Positions 14,154-19,297 of a DNA stretch of 19,297 bases are shown here, piece by piece (the first letter of the stretch is position 1; each line of letters starts with the position of its first letter). A model generated the notes under the pieces. The model ran no database searches, was not told the DNA's origin, and saw nothing but the letters and a program-made list of their open reading frames with translations. Location: assembly GCA_041687295.1 (NCBI GenBank), contig JAWLCG010000049.1, positions 1-19,297 on the forward strand, read 5' to 3'. This DNA is from JAWLCG01 sp041687295. Its GTDB lineage: Bacteria > Planctomycetota > Phycisphaerae > SM23-33 > FEN-1343. A program made the translations under genes and the position numbers.

Positions 14154-16808
14154 CTACGCGGGGGCGACGAAGCTATACCGCCCGGCCGGGACCGCGTAGA
14201 TGGCCTCGCCGTCGCCGGTGCCGGCGGGCTGGACGGCCTGGGCCCGGTCGGCGGGCTGGCCCGACTCGGTGACGGCCGAGGCGTCGGTCGTCGGCACGTG
14301 GACGGTGGCGGTGGTGTTGGGCGGCACGGTCAGGTCCAGCTCGAAGCGCCCGTCGGTCAGCCGCCAGTGGCTCTCTAGGGGCCCATAGAGGGTCTCGATC
14401 CGCCCGCGGGCCCAGCTCAGGCCGCCGCCGGGGCGGGGCTGGATGATCGCGTGGCGGTCGCCGGGGCGCTCGGCGTCGAGCTCGACGCCGGCGACGGTGT
14501 TGTACAGCCAGTCCCCCACGGCCCCGTAGGCGTAGTGGTTGAAGCTGTTCATCTTGGGCGTCTGGAAGCCCTTGTCGTGCGTCCAGCCGTCCCACCGCTC
14601 CCAGATGGTCGTGGCGCCCTGCGTGACGGGGTAGAGCCACGACGGCCAGCTCGTCTGCATCAGCAGCGCGTAGGCCACGTCGAGCTCACCGAAGCGGCTC
14701 AGCACGTGCGGCAGGTAGGGCGTGCCGAGGAAGCCCGTCGAGAGGTGCATCTTCCGCTGGCGAATGTGCTCGACGAGCTGTTTGACGGCCTCGTCGCGGA
14801 CCGACTCGTCCAGCAGGTCGAACGCCAACGCCAGCACGTACGCCGTCTGCGTCTGACCAATGACCAGGCCGGCCGGCGTGGCGAAGCGGTGCTGGAACGC
14901 CGCCCGCGCCCGCTGGTGAATCTCGCGGTAATGGGCGGCATCGTCGGCATCGCCCAGGACCTCGGCGATGCGGGTCATCAGCTCGGCGCTGTAGGCGTAG
15001 AAGGCGGCCGCGATGAGGTCCTTGGGCGTGTCGGCGTCGATGTTGAGCCAGTCGCCGAAGCCGCCCCAGCCGCCGTGGCCCTCGGCGTTCTTACGCTCGA
15101 GGTGGGCCATGTACCGCCGCATGCCGGGGTACTGCTCGCGGAGGATCCGCGTGTCGCCGTAGGCCAGGTAGAGCGTCCAGGGGCAGATGACCCCCGCGTC
15201 GGCCCAGCCGGGGCCGCCGTCGCCGCCGGCGCCGAAGGTCACCGGGGCCGTCGCCGGGTAGGCGCCGCTTTCGCTCTGGCAGTCGGTCAGGTCGCAGAGC
15301 CACTTGCGGAAGAAGCCCGCCACCTGCATGTTCCACGAGGCCGTGCGGATGAAGACCTGCGCGTCGCCGGTCCAGCCCAGCCGTTCGTCGCGCTGCGGGC
15401 AGTCTGTGGGCACGTCGAGGAAGTTGCCCCGCTGGCCCCACACGATGTTCCGCTGGAGCTGGTTGACCCGCTCGTCGGAGCACTCGAACGTGCCGGTGGT
15501 CGGCATGTCCGAGTGCATCACCACGCCGGTGATGGCATCGGCGGTGAGCGTGACGTCCTTCGGCAGGCCCGAGACCTCCACGTAGCGGAAGCCGTGGAAG
15601 GTGAACCGCGGCTCCCACACTTCCTCGCCCTCGCCGCGGAGGGTGTAGGCGTCGGTCGCCCGCACCGAGCGGAGGTTCTCGGTGTAGAGCGTGCCGTCGG
15701 GGTTGAGCACCTCGGCGAAGCGTAGCTTGACGGTCGTGCCCGCCGGGCCGGTGATGCGCAGGCGGACGCGCCCGACCATGTTCTGGCCCAGGTCGAAGAT
15801 CCAGATGCCCGACCACCGCGAGTAATCCCCCGGCCCCTCGACGGGCGTGAGCTCCTGCGTCGCGCGGACCGGCGGGCCGGGCATGGCCACCAGAGCGGCA
15901 GCGGGGGGCTCGAAGGTCTGCACGGGCTTCCAGGCGGCGTCGTCGTAGCCGGCGGCGTCCCAGCCGGTCAGCTCGCGGCGGGCGTCGTGGTGCTCGCCCT
16001 GGAGCAGGTCGGCCTCGAGGATGGGGCCCGTGGCCGTGCGCCATGACTCGTCGGTGGTCAGCGTCTGCGTCGTGCCGTCGGCGAAGGTCACCTCCAACTG
16101 GGCCAGCAGGCGAGGCCGATCGCCCCAGCGCTGGCGCCCGCGGAACTCGATGTGCCCGCAGTACCAGCCGTCGCCCAGGACGGCGCCGGCCACGTTCTCG
16201 CCGGCCGACAGCTGCTCGGCCACGTCGTACACCTGGTAGCGGACGCGGTGGCGGTAGTCCGTCCAGCCCGGCGCCAGAAGCTGGTCACCGACCTTTCGGC
16301 CATTGAGGTGGAACTCGTACAGGCCCAGGGCCGTCACGTACAGCCTCGCCTGCGCGACGGGCTTGGCCAGCGTGAAGCCCTTGCGCAGGAACGGGCACGG
16401 CGTGCTCACCCAGGCCGAGCCGCACACCTCCGAGCCGATCCACCGCGCCGACCAGTCTGCCTTGTCCAGCAGGCCCATCTCCCACCAGGCCGGCTCGCTC
16501 CAGGCGGTCGCCTCGCCGGCGGCGTCCCACACCCGCACGCGCCACCAGGCCCGCTGGCGCGACGTCAGTTCAGGCCCGGCGTACTCGACATGCGTGCAGC
16601 GGTCGTCGCTCACCTGGCCGCTGTCCCACAGGTCGGCCTGACCGGCGGCGAGTTTCTCGATCGAGCTCGCGCACTGCACCTGCCAGGCGCTCTGGCACGC
16701 ACCGCGCCGGTCGTCGACCATCTGCCAGCCCAGGCGGGGACGCTCCACATCGATGCCCAGGGGGTTCTCGGCGTACTCACAACGCAGGGCGGTCACGGTG
16801 GTGGACAT
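14154..16808 (-). CDS. alpha-L-rhamnosidase, glycoside hydrolase family 78
   Basis: An 884-residue protein with the full GH78 layout: N-terminal fibronectin-like domain (about 1-110, TALRCEYAENPLGIDVERPR), two beta-sandwich domains (about 140-320 with ARLYVTALGLYEFHLNG, and 330-430 with GIWIFDLGQNMVGRVRL), the six-hairpin barrel (about 435-770) and the C-terminal sandwich. The catalytic motif is DVPTDCPQRDERLGWTGD with general acid Glu475, and the general base is Glu737 in GATTIWERWDGW; NSFNHYAYGAVGDWLY is also typical. It should release terminal alpha-L-rhamnose from oligosaccharides or glycosides. The ATG at 16808 is preceded by AAAGGTG. No signal peptide, so cytoplasmic. Unlike the 603-residue relative at 7998, all expected catalytic residues are present. 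Confidence 0.95.
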   Translation of the reverse strand: MSTTVTALRCEYAENPLGIDVERPRLGWQMVDDRRGACQSAWQVQCASSIEKLAAGQADLWDSGQVSDDRCTHVEYAGPELTSRQRAWWRVRVWDAAGEATAWSEPAWWEMGLLDKADWSARWIGSEVCGSAWVSTPCPFLRKGFTLAKPVAQARLYVTALGLYEFHLNGRKVGDQLLAPGWTDYRHRVRYQVYDVAEQLSAGENVAGAVLGDGWYCGHIEFRGRQRWGDRPRLLAQLEVTFADGTTQTLTTDESWRTATGPILEADLLQGEHHDARRELTGWDAAGYDDAAWKPVQTFEPPAAALVAMPGPPVRATQELTPVEGPGDYSRWSGIWIFDLGQNMVGRVRLRITGPAGTTVKLRFAEVLNPDGTLYTENLRSVRATDAYTLRGEGEEVWEPRFTFHGFRYVEVSGLPKDVTLTADAITGVVMHSDMPTTGTFECSDERVNQLQRNIVWGQRGNFLDVPTDCPQRDERLGWTGDAQVFIRTASWNMQVAGFFRKWLCDLTDCQSESGAYPATAPVTFGAGGDGGPGWADAGVICPWTLYLAYGDTRILREQYPGMRRYMAHLERKNAEGHGGWGGFGDWLNIDADTPKDLIAAAFYAYSAELMTRIAEVLGDADDAAHYREIHQRARAAFQHRFATPAGLVIGQTQTAYVLALAFDLLDESVRDEAVKQLVEHIRQRKMHLSTGFLGTPYLPHVLSRFGELDVAYALLMQTSWPSWLYPVTQGATTIWERWDGWTHDKGFQTPKMNSFNHYAYGAVGDWLYNTVAGVELDAERPGDRHAIIQPRPGGGLSWARGRIETLYGPLESHWRLTDGRFELDLTVPPNTTATVHVPTTDASAVTESGQPADRAQAVQPAGTGDGEAIYAVPAGRYSFVAPA

Positions 16809-16980
16809 GGGGACACCTTTTCAGATGAGACGGCGGGGCGAGGCATGAGCTTCGTCCGCACGGTCCTTCTTCCTCGAGATCTCAAAGAGCCGCTGCGCTT
16901 CTTCTCTCTGTGCCACTACTGTGCAGAATCACGATCTTCTGTAACGATCTCCGCAGCCCCACCACCGGAGAAACAGCCCT
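16809..16980. promoter_or_regulatory. upstream region of the alpha-L-rhamnosidase gene, with a direct repeat
   Basis: About 170 bp with lower GC than the flanks. I find no convincing -35/-10 pair. Two copies of ACGATCT (16931-16937 and 16944-16950) are spaced 13 bp apart, as seen for some tandemly bound activators. Whether they matter for expression is unknown. Confidence 0.3.
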
Positions 16981-17139
16981 GGGACTCTGCCCCAGACCCC
17001 GGGATTTTGCGCATTCTCGCCCACCGGCAGAGGCTCTGCGCCACCCGTCCTCGGGCCCAGCCGGCCGGCAGGGGCGTGAGCCTGTCCCCTGCTGGTGGCC
17101 CCAAAGCGGTAAATCCCGGGGGTGTGGGGGCAGAGCCCC
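16981..17139. repeat. 159-bp element with long imperfect terminal inverted repeats
   Basis: The left end (16981-17006) reads GGGACTCTGCCCC then ACCCCGGGATTT; the right end (17111-17139) is its complement with a few base changes and insertions (AAATCCCGGGGG ... GGCAGAGCCCC). The middle has no gene. The size and the long inverted ends fit a small non-autonomous element or a dispersed palindrome. The rest of the 16809-17329 gap holds a small hairpin GCGGGC-GAA-GCCCGC (17191-17205) and no recognisable gene. Confidence 0.75.
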
Positions 17140-17287
17140 CACGCTGTTGGTTCTGGACCGCCGGGCCGCGCTACCGATTCAGGTTGGGTTGCGGGCGAAG
17201 CCCGCGCTGGGCCCTCTGCGCCTCTGTGGCCCATCTTCGCTGTTTCTACTCCGCTGCCGGGCCTTGCTACGCTCGACCCGGCCTACA

Positions 17288-17315
17288 GAAGACCCCGGGC
17301 ATGCCCGGGGCTATA
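17288..17315 (-). terminator. 28-bp repeat with an 18-bp perfect palindrome (copy 2), likely 3' hairpin of the dehydrogenase gene
   Basis: Identical to 14105-14132. The palindrome (17293-17310) begins 20 bp past the stop codon of the dehydrogenase gene and is followed by TCTTCTG in the transcript direction. Confidence 0.6.
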
Positions 17316-17329
17316 TGAAGACGTCGGGC

Positions 17330-18334
17330 CTACGCGTCGAGGCTGGGGATCATGGCCTCGGTGAGCGGGTGGCGGCGGGGCTTGCCGGCCAGGTGCGCCT
17401 CGAGGTCGTCCACCAGCATGGTCAGGATCCGCTGGACTGACTCCATCACGCCGCCCGCGCGGTGGGGGGTGAGGAAGGCGTTGGGCAGCTTGCGCAGCGG
17501 GTGGTCGGCCGGCGTGGGCTCCTTGTCGAACACGTCGACGGCGGCGTAGAGGTCGTTGCGCTTCAGGCGGTCGACCAGGGCGTCCGTGTCGACCAGGGCG
17601 GCCCGGGCGACGTTGACCAGCACGGCCCCGGCGGGCATGGCGTCGATCTGCTCGCGGCCCAGCAGGTGCTTGGTGCCGGCGTTGCTGGCGGCGCAGAGGA
17701 CGACGACCTCGCTGTTTTTCATGAGGTCCATCAGCTCGCCCCGCCGCCCGTTGTACTGCTCGGCCACGCCGTCGGGCAGGAACGGGTCGTACACCCGCAG
17801 GTCGACGTGGAAGGGGCCCAGCAACTCGGCCAGCCGACGGCCCACGCCGCCCAGGCCGATGATGCCGACCGCCCGCCCCGTGAGCTGCCGCTCCTGCGGG
17901 TCGATGCTGTCGGGGAAGCTGCCGACCCACTGCTCGGTGCCGGCCCGCATGGCCATGTGGTAGCTGCTGATCTTCCGCAGCGTCGAGAGCATCAGCCCCA
18001 GGGCCAGCTCCGCCACCGCCGGCGACCAGGCGTGCCGGCCCTGCGAGACGGGGAAACCTCGCTTGATCGCCACCTGCCCGGCCGACTGGCTCACGTCGAG
18101 CTGGGCCGCCATCTGCAGCTTGGGGGCTGCGTCGAGCAGATCGTCGTCGAGCTTGGGCCACGACCACATCAGCACCGCGTCGGCCCAGGCGAGGTCCTCG
18201 CGGATCTCCTCGGGCATGTTGTGCGACGTCTTGCGCAGGGCCGCAAATGTCTCCATCCGCTGGAAGATCGGCTCCAGCGCCGGCGTGCGGAAAAAGCCCT
18301 CGGGCAGGTTCACCAGCAGGTTGATCTTGGCCAC
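17330..18334 (-). CDS. D-2-hydroxyacid dehydrogenase family protein (NAD-dependent)
   Basis: A 334-residue protein of the D-isomer-specific 2-hydroxyacid dehydrogenase family. The NAD-binding Rossmann motif is VGIIGLGGVGRRL (GxGxxG at residues 160-165), with Asp183 in VYDP at the end of the second strand. The catalytic triad is readable: Arg244 in NVARAALVD, Glu272 in DVFDKEPTPADHPL and His291 in LTPHRAGG. It should reduce a 2-keto acid or oxidise a D-2-hydroxy acid with NAD(H); the substrate is not evident. The GTG at 18334 is chosen because GAGGTG lies five bases upstream and the conserved fold starts there (KINLLVNLPEGFF); an in-frame ATG at 18472 would add 46 residues with no family likeness. 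It is probably a single-gene transcript; its promoter faces the lipoprotein-like gene. Confidence 0.92.
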   Translation of the reverse strand: MAKINLLVNLPEGFFRTPALEPIFQRMETFAALRKTSHNMPEEIREDLAWADAVLMWSWPKLDDDLLDAAPKLQMAAQLDVSQSAGQVAIKRGFPVSQGRHAWSPAVAELALGLMLSTLRKISSYHMAMRAGTEQWVGSFPDSIDPQERQLTGRAVGIIGLGGVGRRLAELLGPFHVDLRVYDPFLPDGVAEQYNGRRGELMDLMKNSEVVVLCAASNAGTKHLLGREQIDAMPAGAVLVNVARAALVDTDALVDRLKRNDLYAAVDVFDKEPTPADHPLRKLPNAFLTPHRAGGVMESVQRILTMLVDDLEAHLAGKPRRHPLTEAMIPSLDA

Positions 18335-18391
18335 GGCGCCACCTCGCTCTCTGCGGGAAAGACGGTTGTCCTCGTTCCGGGTTGAGTAGCC

Positions 18392-18420
18392 ATTGTACGG
18401 CGTCGGGCGCGGAAGGGAAG
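18392..18420 (-). promoter_or_regulatory. sigma70-like promoter of the dehydrogenase gene
   Basis: A near-consensus -10 TACAAT (18392-18397, minus strand) lies about 60 bp before the GTG. The -35 region (CTTCCC or TTCCCT, 16-17 bp upstream) is poor, so an activator might be needed. Confidence 0.5.
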
Positions 18421-18465
18421 GGGGGTGGGAGGAACACACGCCTGCCGGGGCGTCGAAGGGAGGGG

Positions 18466-18500
18466 TGTCCACGCCGAACTGTGGACAAGCGCCTTGTCCA
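18466..18500. promoter_or_regulatory. cluster of three TGTCCA/TGGACA half-sites, operator-like
   Basis: TGTCCAC (18466-18472), GTGGACA (18481-18487) and TTGTCCA (18494-18500) alternate in orientation. The last two form a perfect palindrome, TGGACAAG-CGC-CTTGTCCA (18482-18500). It lies between divergent genes, about 70 bp upstream of the dehydrogenase -10, where a regulator could act on either gene. It may also be a dispersed repeat. Confidence 0.35.
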
Positions 18501-18552
18501 GGGGCCGCGTGTGACGGACGATATGTGGGGCAGGCTGGGGGTCTGGAGCGGA

Positions 18553-19233
18553 ATGGTGAGATACTCGTTCGTTTGGGGTAGCGAAGGTGGGGTTAGCGCA
18601 CCCGACTGCGGGACGGGCCTGCTTCATAGGCCGGGAGCGAGACCTCCCCTTCGTCGGTCACGCTTCCTGGCTACCTTGTGGCTGATGATCGTGGCGGCGA
18701 GTGGGCCTTTGGGCTGCGGAGAGAAGCCGTCTGCGGTATCGATAGTAAGTGATCGAGGTCAGCTGACCGCAGCCGACTTGCGCGATCCGGGCCAGCCGTT
18801 CGGGCTGGCGTGGTATGAGGGCGGCGTTCTGTGGGGTTTTGATGGAGTGAGCATCTCTGGGACAGGCGCGTGCAGCGTGACGGTGATCGAGGATCAGGTC
18901 GGTCGACGCCTGGAATGCACCGTACCTGCCGCCCAAGTCGTACGGCTGCGGGCTCAGCTTGTTGAGGTCGGCTTCGGCAATCTGAGGGCGCATTACTCGG
19001 ACCCGCGCATCCTCGACGGAACACAGATCATCGTTACCGTCCGTGTGGGTGAGAAGCAGAAGACGGTCTACTGCGACAACAGCTTCCCTCGCGCCATCCG
19101 GAGGCTGGAGGACTACCTGCAGGATGAGTTCATTCAGCCACGGCTGGCCGAGCTTCGGGAATCCGGAAACCTCGTGGACCTGGAACAGACCTATCCTGAG
19201 CCTTGGCCGGAGCTACGGCAGGAGTCGCCCTGA
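18553..19233 (+). CDS. putative lipoprotein-like protein of unknown function
   Basis: A 226-residue frame. A hydrophobic segment (FLATLWLMIVAASGPLGC) ends in a possible lipobox with Cys55, although Pro at -3 is unusual. The mature part has LECTVPAAQVVRLRAQLVEV, then YSDPRILDGTQIIVTVRVG and PRAIRRLEDYLQDEF, a layout loosely like DUF6438-type proteins; this likeness is weak. The start is uncertain: ATG 18553 and GTG 18556 both follow GGAG, but give an atypically long N-terminus before the hydrophobic stretch, and later in-frame starts (TTG 18676, ATG 18685) lack a ribosome binding site. Base and codon use differ from the rest of the window, with more A/T-ending codons (GGA, CGA, GTA, TCT), suggesting more recent acquisition or low expression. 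The 64 bp after it hold nothing recognisable. Confidence 0.65.
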   Translation: MVRYSFVWGSEGGVSAPDCGTGLLHRPGARPPLRRSRFLATLWLMIVAASGPLGCGEKPSAVSIVSDRGQLTAADLRDPGQPFGLAWYEGGVLWGFDGVSISGTGACSVTVIEDQVGRRLECTVPAAQVVRLRAQLVEVGFGNLRAHYSDPRILDGTQIIVTVRVGEKQKTVYCDNSFPRAIRRLEDYLQDEFIQPRLAELRESGNLVDLEQTYPEPWPELRQESP

Positions 19234-19297
19234 GCCGCGGGGGATTGGGCCGCAGGGCGGACGGAGTAGCTTCCAGCCAGTAGGGGGGGGCGCGGCC

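Noticed and set aside
2659..16300. Possible over-representation of CTTCGGCC/TTTCGGCC
   Set aside because: A handful of copies occur, most within coding regions where they encode conserved residues (for example GRS in LeuRS); the number is not clearly above expectation for this base composition.
582..17315. CRISPR array
   Set aside because: The repeats are dispersed over 17 kb, of several types, not regularly spaced, and no cas gene is present.

Overview
The window is very GC-rich, with a third codon position that is almost always G or C. It looks like a chromosomal segment from a member of the Planctomycetes, most likely an uncultured Phycisphaerae-type lineage. The evidence is a surface-protein remnant ending in a dockerin-like repeat and a PEP-CTERM tail, an LeuRS of the actinobacterial/planctomycete long form, single genes with large gaps rather than tight operons, and gaps packed with short palindromic repeats. 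No tRNA, rRNA, CRISPR array, plasmid or phage module was seen. The assignment is inferred from gene content only.

Layout. Positions 1-4444 read on the minus strand: a partial sugar-phosphate isomerase/epimerase (TIM barrel), leuS with a long leader, and a small DUF167/YggU-type protein. At 4560 the direction changes. A promoter drives a lipoprotein of unknown function, followed by a soluble PAS-type sensor histidine kinase with no adjacent response regulator. At 7049-7927 there is a scar: an internally deleted IS110-family transposase (minus) abuts the C-terminal 145 codons of a dockerin/PEP-CTERM surface protein (plus). Neither is intact.

Positions 7998-16808 hold a carbohydrate block: a GH78-like six-hairpin glycosidase (603 aa), a LacZ-type GH2 beta-galactosidase (1043 aa), a GNAT acetyltransferase, and on the opposite strand a canonical GH78 alpha-L-rhamnosidase (884 aa). 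All three glycosidases lack a recognisable signal peptide, so they probably act inside the cell on imported rhamnose- and galactose-containing oligosaccharides. A D-2-hydroxyacid dehydrogenase (minus) and a compositionally odd lipoprotein-like gene (plus) end the window.

Regulation and repeats. Several genes have their own sigma70-like promoter, repeatedly a TTG-type -35, a 17-bp spacer and a TAnnnT or similar -10, so the carbohydrate genes look like separate units. Most gaps downstream of genes are mosaics of a few palindromic modules that recur across the window. One module keeps its stem through compensatory changes, which suggests it works as RNA (3'-end processing, stability or termination). 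A related hairpin also sits inside the leuS leader and may be an attenuator. I did not find a clearly new multi-gene system. The repeat mosaic, the leuS leader and the IS110 scar are the most interesting non-routine signals.
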